DNA from: Simonsiella sp051414845
GTDB taxonomy: Bacteria > Pseudomonadota > Gammaproteobacteria > Burkholderiales > Neisseriaceae
Reading direction: 5' to 3'
Assembly (NCBI GenBank): GCA_051414845.1
Contig: CP183313.1
Location: forward strand, 496,001-560,000
DNA: 64,000 bases
Under the pieces are notes generated by a model. That model made no database searches, was not told the origin of the DNA, and worked only from the letters and a program-made list of their open reading frames with translations. The stretch's first letter is position 1; each line of letters begins with the position of its first letter. A program made the position numbers and the translations under genes. Of this stretch, positions 9,200 to 17,473 are shown one piece after another.

Positions 9200-9652
9200 A
9201 TGAAACCGATTGGCGAAATTCTTCCTTTATCACGCATCGGCTTAGATATGGAAGTGGGCAGCAAAAAACGCCTATTTGAAGAACTTGGGCGAATGATGGC
9301 GAGCGAGGGCGATGATTTGAGCGCATCAGAAGTATTTGATTGCTTGTTTGCACGCGAACGCTTAGGGACAACTGGCTTAGGGCAGGGCGTTGCCATTCCG
9401 CATGGTCGTCATGCCAAAGTGCAAAGCCCGATTGGTGCGTTTGTGCGTTTGAAAGAAGCGATTGAATTTGACGCGCCTGATGATAAACCTGTTTCGCTGG
9501 TGTTTGTGTTGCTCGTTCCCGAAACGTCTACACATGAACACCTCGACATTTTGTCGCATTTGGCGGAACGTTTCTCCGATAAAGCGGTGCGCACAGCCTT
9601 ATTAGAATGTGAAAGCGCGGAAACAGCGCGCCATTTATTGTGTAACAACTAA
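9200..9652 (+). CDS. ptsN: PTS IIA-like nitrogen-regulatory protein PtsN
   Basis: A 150-residue cytoplasmic phosphocarrier of the regulatory PTS. The phosphorylation site is His68 in GQGVAIPHGRH, and the fold follows the IIA-Ntr pattern (FDCLFARERLGTTGLG, then STHEHLDILSHLAERFSD). The start at MKPIGEILPLSRI is chosen by family alignment. hprK follows, separated by a DUS terminator. This pair (PtsN plus HPr kinase) is the usual betaproteobacterial arrangement, in which the PTS regulates and does not import sugar. Confidence 0.93.
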   Translation: MKPIGEILPLSRIGLDMEVGSKKRLFEELGRMMASEGDDLSASEVFDCLFARERLGTTGLGQGVAIPHGRHAKVQSPIGAFVRLKEAIEFDAPDDKPVSLVFVLLVPETSTHEHLDILSHLAERFSDKAVRTALLECESAETARHLLCNN

Positions 9653-9657
9653 TCCAT

Positions 9658-9714
9658 TTTCAGGCAGCCTGAAAGGTTTTTGGCTTCACAGAAGCTAACG
9701 CTTTCAGGCTGCCT
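9658..9714 (+). terminator. Inverted DUS pair between ptsN and hprK
   Basis: TTTTCAGGCAGCCTGAAAG and CTTTCAGGCTGCC pair across a loop that itself contains a small hairpin (GCTTCACAGAAGC). It is followed by TTTGTTTT. Confidence 0.6.
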
Positions 9715-9744
9715 TTGTTTTGCAACTTCGTTTAAGGAATCATC

Positions 9745-10713
9745 ATGCCAAGTATTAGCGTGCGTCGTTTATATCAAGACAATCAACAAAAACTGCAAAT
9801 GACATGGGCAGCGGGCACAGCCGCCAGCGATACGCGGATTTCCTTAGACAGCGAACGTCCTGTTTTGGCAATGGTGGGACACTTAAATCTCATCCACCAC
9901 AATCAAGTGCAAGTTTTGGGTGTTGCCGAAATTGAATACCTGCAAAAATTGGAGCAATCCGAGCATTTCGTGGGCTTGGAGACGCTGTTTGATTTTCCCA
10001 TTCCGCTGATGATTGTTGCCAACGACTTGCCTGTGCCCACGCTGTTGCGCGAATATTGCCATCGCAACGACATTCCGCTGCTGACGTCCAAGCTGGAAAG
10101 TCCTTATTTAATGGACGTGTTGCGCATTTATTTGCAGCGCGTGTTGGCGGTTTCTACCGTGAAACACGGCGTGTTTTTGGACGTGTTTGAAATCGGTGTA
10201 TTGCTCACAGGCGCGTCGGGTTTGGGTAAAAGCGAATTGGCGTTGGAACTGATTTCGCGTGGACACAGTTTGGTTGCAGATGATGCAGTAGAATTACACC
10301 GCACAGGTCCAGAAGTTTTAGAAGGACGCTGTCCGCCCGTGTTGCGCGACTTTTTAGAAGTGCGCGGTTTGGGTGTGCTCAATATTCGCCATATTTTCGG
10401 CGAAACCGCCATTCGCCCCAAAAAACAACTCAAACTCATCATTCATCTCGTCGCCGCTGACGATGATTACATGAAACAGCTTGACCGTTTAAGCATTCGC
10501 ACCGAAACCGAGTCGATTTTGAATGTCAGCATTCGCTCGGTAACCGTACCCGTTGCCGCAGGGCGCAACTTGGCGGTGTTGGTAGAAGCCGCCGTGCGCA
10601 ACTACATTTTGCAACTGCGCGGCAAAGACAGCACCAAAGAATTTATTGAACGCCACCAAGCCATGATGCGCGACGATGGCGAACATTTGAAAGAAGAAGA
10701 AGGCGGCGATTGA
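9745..10713 (+). CDS. hprK: HPr kinase/phosphorylase
   Basis: Phosphorylates and dephosphorylates HPr on a serine. A 322-residue, full-length protein. His141 precedes the P-loop GASGLGKS (156-163), and the family signature LEVRGLGVLNI lies at 204-214. The RBS is TAAGGA. No HPr or enzyme I gene is within the window. In many proteobacteria rapZ follows hprK; here rnc does. Confidence 0.96.
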   Translation: MPSISVRRLYQDNQQKLQMTWAAGTAASDTRISLDSERPVLAMVGHLNLIHHNQVQVLGVAEIEYLQKLEQSEHFVGLETLFDFPIPLMIVANDLPVPTLLREYCHRNDIPLLTSKLESPYLMDVLRIYLQRVLAVSTVKHGVFLDVFEIGVLLTGASGLGKSELALELISRGHSLVADDAVELHRTGPEVLEGRCPPVLRDFLEVRGLGVLNIRHIFGETAIRPKKQLKLIIHLVAADDDYMKQLDRLSIRTETESILNVSIRSVTVPVAAGRNLAVLVEAAVRNYILQLRGKDSTKEFIERHQAMMRDDGEHLKEEEGGD

Positions 10714-10828
10714 GTTTCAGGCAGCCTTCGGTGCGCACATTGTGCCAAAATCAATAGATTTTGGTGTAATGGCAGCCTGAAAGCCCCACTTGGGCTATAA
10801 TCACGCCTTTGATTTTTCAGGCAGCCTT

Positions 10829-11530
10829 ATGAAATCCGACCCACGCCAACAATACCTTACCGCTTTGCAGCAACAATTAGGATACACTTTCCGCGATACG
10901 CGTTGGCTCAATCAAGCCCTCACGCACCGCAGCTACAACGCGCAAAACTACGAGCGTTTGGAATTTATCGGCGACAGCATTTTGGATTATGTTGTCGCTA
11001 AAATGCTGTATGACGCATTCCCAAAACTACCCGAAGGTCGCTTATCGCCTTTGCGTTCACAATTGGTTAAAGAAGCGACATTGGCGGAAATTGCGCGTGA
11101 ATTGGGCGTAGGCAAGGCTTTATTGTTGGGCGTGGGAGAAATCAAAAGTGGCGGACACGACAGAGCGTCCATTCTTGCCGATGCGCTGGAAGCCTTGTTT
11201 GCCGCGATTAGTTTGGACGCGGATTTTCAGGCAGCCGAACGCGTGGTCAAACAATTATTTTCTGAAAAAATCAAATATTTAAACACCGATTCACAAGCCA
11301 AAGACCCGAAAACACAGTTGCAAGAATTGTTGCAAGCACGCCGTTTGGCGTTGCCCAAATACCGCATTGACAAGCAAACAGGCGAGGGCAATGAAGCGCG
11401 TTTTGATGTATCCTGCGATTTGGGCGAGCTAGGCAAAATTTTCTATGCCAACGAAAGCAGCCGCCGCGCCGCCGAGCAAAAATGTGCGAAACAGGCGTTG
11501 GTTTGGTTGGACGCGAAGTTCAAAAAATAA
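10829..11530 (+). CDS. rnc: Ribonuclease III
   Basis: A double-stranded RNA endonuclease for rRNA and mRNA processing. A 233-residue protein with the signature ERLEFIGDSILDYV; the catalytic metal ligands are Asp49, Asp118 and Glu121 (LADALEALFA). A dsRNA-binding domain follows (about 158-228, ending AAEQKCAKQALVWL). The start codon comes two bases after a DUS, so the uptake sequence sits where a Shine-Dalgarno would be, and no good RBS is seen. A TATAAT at 10796-10801 is a likely -10 box. era, normally next to rnc, is 1.8 kb downstream beyond a permease gene. Confidence 0.95.
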   Translation: MKSDPRQQYLTALQQQLGYTFRDTRWLNQALTHRSYNAQNYERLEFIGDSILDYVVAKMLYDAFPKLPEGRLSPLRSQLVKEATLAEIARELGVGKALLLGVGEIKSGGHDRASILADALEALFAAISLDADFQAAERVVKQLFSEKIKYLNTDSQAKDPKTQLQELLQARRLALPKYRIDKQTGEGNEARFDVSCDLGELGKIFYANESSRRAAEQKCAKQALVWLDAKFKK

Positions 11531-11711
11531 TGTTGGTGCGCAAAGAAAGATTTTTCAGGCAGCCTGAAAGCTTATGTGTCATATTTAAATTGGACAATTT
11601 TAAATGTAAAACAAGAAGTTAAAGTACGAACCAAGAAATCGGGTAACTACATTTGACCTATCTTAGAAATTTTGCAAAAGTTTCATTTTAGAAAATCAAC
11701 TTAACACAATC

Positions 11712-11741
11712 TTGCCATTTTTCACATTTTTCAGTTATATT
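11712..11741 (+). promoter_or_regulatory. Sigma-70 promoter of the cycA-like gene
   Basis: TTGCCA, 18 bases, TATATT. It is followed by a 75-base leader before the start codon. The rest of the 11531-11816 gap holds a DUS hairpin just after rnc and AT-rich sequence with no other feature I can support. Confidence 0.65.
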
Positions 11742-11816
11742 GCGCTTTCTTTAACACAAAGCGCGATGAACTCAGCAGTTCATCGATTGTTTGACACCAT
11801 GCAAGAGGTGCCCATC

Positions 11817-13193
11817 ATGAGCAAAGTACAAGAAGTCAAATTACAACGCAATCTCAAAAATCGCCACCTGCAACTGATTGCCATCGGTGGTGCAATTGGC
11901 ACGGGCTTATTTATGGGTTCGGGTAAAACCATTAGTTTGGCAGGGCCTTCGGTGCTGCTGACTTATATGCTGATTGGTTTTTTTCTGTTTTTCGTTATGC
12001 GCGCCATGGGCGAATTGCTGTTGTCGAATTTGGAATATAAATCTTTTACCGATTTTACCCACGATATTTTAGGGCGTGGTGCGGGTTTTTTTGTGGGCTG
12101 GACGTACTGGTTTTGCTGGGTCGTAATTGGCATTGCCGATATCATTGCGATTACAGGCTATGTGCAATTTTGGTGGGCTGATGTGCCGTTGTGGCTGCCA
12201 GGTTTGGCGTGTATTGTCATTATGGCTTCGTTGAATATGCTAACGGTGAAACTGTTTGGCGAAATGGAGTTTTGGTTTGCGCTGATTAAAATTGTTGCCA
12301 TTGTTGGACTGGTTTTGGCAGGGATTTATTTGATTGCAACGGGTTTTGTGAATCCTAATACTGGCATTCCTGCGTTGTTTAGCCATTTGTGGGCGCGTGA
12401 TGGTGGGATTTTTCCACACGGCATTGGTGGCTTTTTCTCGGCATTCCAAATTGCGTTTTTTGCCTTTGTCGGCATTGAATTAGTGGGCACAGCGGCGGCG
12501 GAAACACAAGACCCTTATACCAATTTGCCCAAAGCGATTAACCGCATTCCGATTCGCGTGATTGTGTTTTATGTGTTGGCATTGAGCGTGATTATGACGG
12601 TTACGCCATGGGATATGGTGGACCCAAAAATTAGCCCATTTGTGAACATGTTTACCATGATTGGCATTCCGATTGCCGCAGGTTTGATTAATTTAGTGGT
12701 GTTGTCGTCTGCTTTGTCCTCAGCTAATGGCGGTATGTTTTCTACAGGGCGCATGTTGTATGGCTTGGCAAAAACACAATCTGCACCGCGCGTGTTTGGT
12801 TTATTGAACTTACGCGGCGTGCCTGCGCCCGCATTGATGTTTTCATGCAGTTTACTGTTGTTAGGCTTGATTTTGCTTTATGTGGGAGAAGGCACCAGCA
12901 TTATGGAAATGTTTACCATTGTTACCACCATTTCCAGTATTGGTTTTATTTTCGTATGGATGATGATTTTGTTGGCATACATCAAATACCGCAAAACGCG
13001 CCCTCAATTGCACGCGCAATCGGTGTACAAAATGCCAGGCGGCGTAATGATGGCTTGGGCATGTTTGGCATTTTTGGTGTTCTCGCTTTATCTTTTTTCG
13101 CGCGACGCGGACACGCTCACAGGCATGTTGTATATGCCCGTTTGGTTCGGTATTTTGGGCATTGCTTATGCTGTAAAATTCCGTAAGCCCTAA
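11817..13193 (+). CDS. cycA: APC-family amino acid permease, CycA (D-Ala/D-Ser/Gly) type
   Basis: An inner-membrane proton symporter of 458 residues with 12 hydrophobic segments. The N terminus (RNLKNRHLQLIAIGGAIGTG, then LFMGSGKTISLAGPS) and later stretches (MRAMGELLLSNLEYKSF, GWTYWFCWVVIGIADIIAIT, FAFVGIELVGTAAAET) resemble E. coli CycA much more than the aromatic or lysine permeases. The start has an AAGAGGTG ribosome site; 35 upstream in-frame codons lie in the leader. It sits between rnc and era, splitting a pair that is normally adjacent. The exact substrate is inferred. Confidence 0.85.
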   Translation: MSKVQEVKLQRNLKNRHLQLIAIGGAIGTGLFMGSGKTISLAGPSVLLTYMLIGFFLFFVMRAMGELLLSNLEYKSFTDFTHDILGRGAGFFVGWTYWFCWVVIGIADIIAITGYVQFWWADVPLWLPGLACIVIMASLNMLTVKLFGEMEFWFALIKIVAIVGLVLAGIYLIATGFVNPNTGIPALFSHLWARDGGIFPHGIGGFFSAFQIAFFAFVGIELVGTAAAETQDPYTNLPKAINRIPIRVIVFYVLALSVIMTVTPWDMVDPKISPFVNMFTMIGIPIAAGLINLVVLSSALSSANGGMFSTGRMLYGLAKTQSAPRVFGLLNLRGVPAPALMFSCSLLLLGLILLYVGEGTSIMEMFTIVTTISSIGFIFVWMMILLAYIKYRKTRPQLHAQSVYKMPGGVMMAWACLAFLVFSLYLFSRDADTLTGMLYMPVWFGILGIAYAVKFRKP

Positions 13194-13212
13194 GGTCATA
13201 AAAATGGTAAAA

Positions 13213-13264
13213 TTTCAGGCAGCTTGTTTTCAGGCTGCCTGAATGTTTTTCAGGCAGCCTGAAA
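13213..13264. terminator. Cluster of three DUS, likely cycA terminator
   Basis: One degenerate and two full uptake sequences lie within 52 bases. The full copies are in opposite orientation and can form a long stem. This is the densest DUS cluster in the left half of the window. Confidence 0.55.
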
Positions 13265-13286
13265 GGTTTATTGAAGAAAGAACAAT

Positions 13287-14210
13287 ATGAACGTAGAAGA
13301 ATTTTTGGCGCAAGAATCCGCCGCGCAAGGTTATCGTTGCGGTTTTATTGCGATTGTCGGTCGCCCGAATGTGGGCAAATCCACGCTGATGAACCATTTA
13401 ATCGGACAAAAAATCAGCATTACCAGCAAAAAAGCGCAAACCACGCGCCACAAAGTAACAGGGATTTACACCGATGACACCGCGCAATTTGTCTTCGTGG
13501 ATACCCCAGGCTTTCAAACCGACCACCGCAACGCTTTGAATGACCGCTTAAATTTAAATGTAACCGAAGCAATGAGTGGTGTGGACGCGATAGCTTTTGT
13601 GTTGGAAGCCATGCGTTTTACCGAAGCTGACCGCACGGTGTTGAAACAAATGCTGAAAAACACCCCCGTAATTTTGGTGGTCAATAAAATTGACAAAGAC
13701 AAAGCAAAAGACAAATTGGCATTGAACGCGTTTATTGACGAAGTACGCGCGGAATTTGATTTTGCGGCGGTGGAAGTGGTGAGCGCGAAACATGGTTTAC
13801 GCATTGCTAACTTGTTGGAAACATTGAAACCTTTTCTGCCTGAAAGTGTACCGATGTATCCCGAAGACATGGTTACAGACAAATCGAGCCGCTTTTTAGC
13901 AATGGAAATTGTGCGCGAAAAATTGTTCCGCTATTTGGGCGAAGAATTGCCCTACGCGATGAATGTGGAAGTCGAGCAATTCAAAGAAAACAATGGCATG
14001 TATGAAATTTACATCGCGGTTTTGGTGGATAAGGAAAATCAAAAGCCGATTGTGATTGGCAAGGGTGGCGAAAAAATGAAGAAAATTTCCACCGAGGCGC
14101 GTTTGGATATGGAAAAACTGTTTGATTGCAAAGTGTTTTTGAAAGTGTGGGTAAAAGTGAAATCGGGTTGGGCGGACGATATTCGTTTCTTGAATGAATT
14201 GGGTTTGTAA
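13287..14210 (+). CDS. era: GTPase Era
   Basis: A 307-residue GTPase that binds the 3' end of 16S rRNA in small-subunit assembly. Motifs: G1 GRPNVGKST (25-33), G3 DTPG (72-75) and G4 NKID (133-136). The C-terminal KH domain has VIGKGGEKMKKISTEAR. The start is preceded by GAAAG. Its usual partner rnc lies upstream beyond the permease. Confidence 0.97.
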   Translation: MNVEEFLAQESAAQGYRCGFIAIVGRPNVGKSTLMNHLIGQKISITSKKAQTTRHKVTGIYTDDTAQFVFVDTPGFQTDHRNALNDRLNLNVTEAMSGVDAIAFVLEAMRFTEADRTVLKQMLKNTPVILVVNKIDKDKAKDKLALNAFIDEVRAEFDFAAVEVVSAKHGLRIANLLETLKPFLPESVPMYPEDMVTDKSSRFLAMEIVREKLFRYLGEELPYAMNVEVEQFKENNGMYEIYIAVLVDKENQKPIVIGKGGEKMKKISTEARLDMEKLFDCKVFLKVWVKVKSGWADDIRFLNELGL

Positions 14211-14255
14211 ACACGTTTTCAGGCAGCCTTTTAGTTCACATAAAATCATGCGTAT

Positions 14256-14275
14256 GTCGGGCATTTATGCCTGAC
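14256..14275. repeat. Short palindrome, second copy of the TCGGGCAT family
   Basis: GTCGGGCAT, TT, ATGCCTGAC: same core as at 6681-6698, here after era. Confidence 0.5.
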
Positions 14276-14290
14276 AGAATGGCTAAAAAT

Positions 14291-14307
14291 TTTCAGGCAG
14301 CCTGAAA
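14291..14307. repeat. DNA uptake sequence, representative complete copy
   Basis: TTTCAGGCAGCCTGAAA is the commonest repeat in the window, seen at many dozens of sites in both orientations, between genes and inside them. Because it is palindromic except for the central base, each full copy carries AGGCAGCCTGAA on one strand and AGGCTGCCTGAA on the other. In Neisseriaceae, the minor pilin ComP binds DUS during transformation. Confidence 0.9.
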
Positions 14308-14344
14308 ACATTTTCTGGAATTGGATAACAAAGGCAGCTGAAAA

Positions 14345-14905
14345 ATGTTGTTTGATATTTTACCTTTTGCACACAATGCCTTACGCGAGTATATTCGAGC
14401 TGGCGATACGGTGATTGACGCGACGGCGGGCAATGGACACGACACATTGCTGCTGGCGCAATGCGTGGGCGAAACGGGGCGTGTGTTGGCGTTTGATATT
14501 CAGGCAGCCGCGCTGGAAGCGACCAAAGCGCGTTTGGCGCAACATGATTTATTGGCGCGCGTGCAGCTCATTCAGGCAGGACACGAACGCATGGCAGAAT
14601 TTGTGCCACATGATGTGGCGGCGGTGGTGTTTAATTTTGGCTATTTGCCGCGTGGCGATAAGGCGATTACGACGCTGCCTGAAACCAGTTTACAAGCTGT
14701 GCAATCGGCTTTAGATTTATTGAAAATCAAAGGGTTATTGGTGGCGGTTTTGTATGATGGGCATGAAACAGGTAAACAGGAAAAAGTGCGGATTTTGGAC
14801 TTTTTGGCACAATTGCCTAGCCATAAATTTCGCGTGTTGCAATACGGTTTTTTAAATCGGCATAACGCGCCGCCTATGGTGGTTTTGGTGGAAAAGGCTG
14901 CCTGA
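14345..14905 (+). CDS. SAM-dependent methyltransferase of the YtqB/MnmM family
   Basis: A 186-residue protein with a class I SAM motif (VIDATAGNGHDTLLLAQ) and the family signature VVFNFGYLPRGDKAITT. Family members were annotated as rRNA methylases; MnmM of Bacillus methylates the wobble 5-aminomethyl-2-thiouridine in tRNA. The N terminus (LPFAHNALREYIRAGDTVID) also fits. Whether this enzyme has the MnmM reaction is inference. A SirB gene follows 69 bases downstream. Confidence 0.8.
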   Translation: MLFDILPFAHNALREYIRAGDTVIDATAGNGHDTLLLAQCVGETGRVLAFDIQAAALEATKARLAQHDLLARVQLIQAGHERMAEFVPHDVAAVVFNFGYLPRGDKAITTLPETSLQAVQSALDLLKIKGLLVAVLYDGHETGKQEKVRILDFLAQLPSHKFRVLQYGFLNRHNAPPMVVLVEKAA

Positions 14906-14974
14906 AAATGTTTTCATAACTTATGTTTCAGGCTACCTGAAAAATATCGATTAATCAAAGAGAAAGAAGCAAAA

Positions 14975-15352
14975 ATGGAATCTATGTATCCTGCGATTAA
15001 ACATTCGCATATGTTGTTTGTGGCATTAACGATTATTTTGTTTAACTTGCGTTTTTGGTTGCGCACCACGCAGCCTGAAAAACCGTTGCACGTTGTTTTG
15101 CGCGTTTTTCCGCATTTTAACGACAGTTTGCTGCTGTTTTCGGGCATGTTGATGATGCAAATTGCGCGTTGGCAATTATTTGGTCCATACAACTGGCTCG
15201 GCACAAAATTGATTTTGGTAGTGGCGTATATTGTCGTGGGCGCACTTTGTATGCGTGCGCAACCGAATAGCAAAAAATGGTGGGCTTTGTATGCGGTGGC
15301 AATGTTGATTATTGCGACAATTGTGTATTTGGCGCGTTATAAGCCGATTTGA
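14975..15352 (+). CDS. SirB2-family integral membrane protein
   Basis: A 125-residue protein with four hydrophobic segments and the family layout: an N-terminal KHSHMLFVALTIILFNLRF, then FPHFNDSLLLFSGMLMM and a C-terminal YLARYKP. The name comes from a Salmonella invasion-expression locus; the biochemical role is unknown. The RBS is AAAGAGAAAGAAG. The C-terminal half contains a charged loop between the last two helices. Confidence 0.75.
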   Translation: MESMYPAIKHSHMLFVALTIILFNLRFWLRTTQPEKPLHVVLRVFPHFNDSLLLFSGMLMMQIARWQLFGPYNWLGTKLILVVAYIVVGALCMRAQPNSKKWWALYAVAMLIIATIVYLARYKPI

Positions 15353-15373
15353 TTTTCAGGCTGCCTGAAAATC

Positions 15374-15439
15374 GTAGTTTGGGTTGTAAGCCCAACAAAA
15401 TAGAGCATGACGAAAACGTTGGCTCAAAACCCAAGCTAC
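15374..15439. repeat. Palindromic intergenic repeat, GTAG-TTGGGTT family
   Basis: GTAGTTTGGGTTGTAAGCC at the left pairs with GTTGGCTCAAAACCCAAG plus CTAC at the right, around a 21-base middle. A second full copy is at 41796-41864 and a half copy at 31905-31926. DUS flank it on both sides. Confidence 0.65.
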
Positions 15440-15510
15440 AAACTTGCTAAAAGAGGCTGTCTGAAAACATAAAATTGTTTTCAGGCAGCCTTAAATCTTT
15501 GATAGAACGA

Positions 15511-16392
15511 TTATTTCACGCTCACATCTTCGCCAAAAAATTCTTCACTTAATTTTTTCAATGTGCCATCGGCTTGTAATTCTTTCATCGCGTCGTTGAT
15601 TTTCGCTAAGGCTTCATCGTTGCCTTTATTCATGACTAAACCTGCGCCTAATTTTTCTTCTTTAGGCGTGCGCCAAACGTATTTTAAGCCTGAATTGGGG
15701 TTTTTCTTCAAATAATCCAGCAGCGACAATTCATCGTTGAGCGTAATGTCCGCACGTTTTTGTTGCACATTCATCAAACCTTGCGACATGGTGTCGGTAT
15801 GCACCAAATCCGCGCCCATTTTTTTCGCTACTTCATCGTAATTTGAACCGAGCATAACGGTGGTTTTCACGCCTTTGATGTCTTCCAATTTCGCAATCGG
15901 CGCATGGTCAGCACGCGCCACAATCATTTTGCCACTCCAACTATAGGGCTCGGCTTTGTCAAACATGGCTTGGCGTTCGGGCGAAGTCAGCGCAACTTGG
16001 TTCGCAACCAAATCAAATCGCCCCGCTTTCAAGCCCGCCATCATTGCGTCCCAAGGCGTTTCTTTAAATTCTACTTTGACGCCCAGTTTATCGGCAACGG
16101 CGCGAGTCACTTCTACATCGTAACCTGTTAATTTTCCTGTTTTTTCATCGTGATAAGTGAACGGTGCGTAAGTACCCATCGTACCAACCATCAGCGTTTG
16201 CTTATTGTTGATTTTGTCTAACAGGCTGCCTGAAACGGCTGCGCTGTTTGCCGTTGCAGGCGTGCTGGCTTCGGCTTTTGCGCTGCTGGCAGCAGGTGCG
16301 GACGCGTTATTGGCTGGTGTTTGCTGTGTGTTTTGATTACCACAGGCGGCGAGTACCAAAGCGAAGGTGCTGGCAAGTAGGAATTTTTTCAT
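15511..16392 (-). CDS. Amino acid ABC transporter substrate-binding lipoprotein (family 3)
   Basis: A 293-residue lipoprotein (MKKFLLASTFALVLAAC; Cys17) with a 35-residue Ala/Ser/Thr-rich tether and then the family 3 solute-binding fold: TLMVGTMGTYAPFTYHDEKT, GYDVEVTRAVADKLG, WDAMMAGLKAGRFDLVANQV and LKKLSEEFFGEDVS. It probably binds a polar amino acid or cystine in the periplasm. No permease or ATPase gene adjoins it, so its transporter must be encoded elsewhere. A DUS core is embedded in the tether-to-domain junction (SGSLLDKINN). Confidence 0.85.
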   Translation of the reverse strand: MKKFLLASTFALVLAACGNQNTQQTPANNASAPAASSAKAEASTPATANSAAVSGSLLDKINNKQTLMVGTMGTYAPFTYHDEKTGKLTGYDVEVTRAVADKLGVKVEFKETPWDAMMAGLKAGRFDLVANQVALTSPERQAMFDKAEPYSWSGKMIVARADHAPIAKLEDIKGVKTTVMLGSNYDEVAKKMGADLVHTDTMSQGLMNVQQKRADITLNDELSLLDYLKKNPNSGLKYVWRTPKEEKLGAGLVMNKGNDEALAKINDAMKELQADGTLKKLSEEFFGEDVSVK

Positions 16393-16421
16393 GATGGGCT
16401 TTCTCGGTGAGTAAAGTGGCG

Positions 16422-16449
16422 ATTGTAAAAGAAAGCAAATACTTTACAA
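16422..16449 (-). promoter_or_regulatory. Probable promoter of the substrate-binding lipoprotein
   Basis: Read on the minus strand: TTGTAA, 16 bases, TACAAT, ending 30 bases before the start codon. Confidence 0.5.
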
Positions 16450-16508
16450 AGAAGTTTTGATGCTAAGGCTTACGCATTTTTGAAAAGATGTGGATGAGAC
16501 CAATCAAA

Positions 16509-16676
16509 CCTAGAGGCTACTGACAATTCGTTTCGCGGTTGAGTTTTGCGCTAAATTTACCAAATTCTGCGTTAAAAATATTCGCCAATGAACGGCATTG
16601 GCTCACATTTTTGCCTTGAATTTGGCAAATTTATCTGCAAAATCAACTCGCGCCCAAATTGTCAGTAGCCCCTAGG
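16509..16676. mobile_element. MITE-like palindromic element, 168 bp
   Basis: The left end CCTAGAGGCTACTGACAATT and the right end (reverse complement CCTAGGGGCTACTGACAATT) are almost identical. The similarity continues inwards with few mismatches to a centre near 16590, so the whole unit can fold into one long hairpin. There is no coding capacity. It fills most of the gap between the lipoprotein promoter and queH. The form is that of a non-autonomous miniature transposon; no parent element lies in the window. Confidence 0.75.
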
Positions 16677-16744
16677 CTGACTGAAAGCGTCAGCTTCTGC
16701 GAAGCTAAAACTTTTCAGGCAGCCTTTCATTTTCCAAACGATGA

Positions 16745-17413
16745 TTACTCATCATCGCCATAATACATCACACCAATTTTAATCGGCTCGCGCCCTTTTT
16801 CGCGTCGCCAAGCATTGGTGTCGCGCAAAGAATAGGCGCAGCCACAGTATTCTTGTTGGTAAAAATGTTCGCGTTTACTGATTTCAATCATGCGCGATGA
16901 ACCGCCGCCTTTGCGCCAGTTGTAATCCCAATAGACAATATTGGGATATTTTTCTGCCGCACGATGTCCGCAGCCATTAATCTGATTCATGTCTTTCCAA
17001 CGCGAAATGCCTAAACTGCTGGAAATTACAGGGAAACCATGCTCGTGCGCATAGAGAGCCGTGCGCTCAAAACGCATATCAAAACACATGGTGCAACGAA
17101 TACCGCGCTCAGGCTCGTATTCCATGCCACGCGCGCGTTCAAACCAGTTATCCACATCATAATCCGCGTCAATAAACGGCACGCCGTGTGCTTCGGCGAA
17201 ACGAATATTCTCTTCCTTACGAATTTCGTATTCTTTGAGCGGATGAATGTTGGGATTGTAAAAGAAAATCGTGTAATCAATGCCGCTGGCAAGCAAAGCT
17301 TCCATCACTTCGCCCGAGCAAGGCGCGCAGCAGGAGTGCAGCAATAATTTATCCGCGCCATTGGGAAGCGATAATTTAGGGCGGTCAATTTGGGTAACGC
17401 GTGGTGTGTTCAT
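16745..17413 (-). CDS. queH: Epoxyqueuosine reductase QueH
   Basis: Catalyses the last step of queuosine synthesis in tRNA, reducing epoxyqueuosine. A 222-residue protein. Metal and cluster cysteines are seen as HSCCAPC (27-33), RCTMCFDMRF and QEYCGCAYS, as expected for the QueH type, which is unrelated to the cobalamin-dependent QueG. The stretch SSSLGISRWKDMNQINGCG is typical. A small zinc-finger gene lies 60 bases upstream on the same strand. Confidence 0.92.
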   Translation of the reverse strand: MNTPRVTQIDRPKLSLPNGADKLLLHSCCAPCSGEVMEALLASGIDYTIFFYNPNIHPLKEYEIRKEENIRFAEAHGVPFIDADYDVDNWFERARGMEYEPERGIRCTMCFDMRFERTALYAHEHGFPVISSSLGISRWKDMNQINGCGHRAAEKYPNIVYWDYNWRKGGGSSRMIEISKREHFYQQEYCGCAYSLRDTNAWRREKGREPIKIGVMYYGDDE

Positions 17414-17473
17414 ATCGTTGATTATTTGAGGTTTATAGGTTTCAGGCAGCCTTTTTTAGGCAGCCTGAACAGT

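Noticed and set aside
13213..13264. DUS cluster considered as a CRISPR-like array
   Set aside because: Copies are in opposite orientations with irregular spacing and no unique spacers of equal length.
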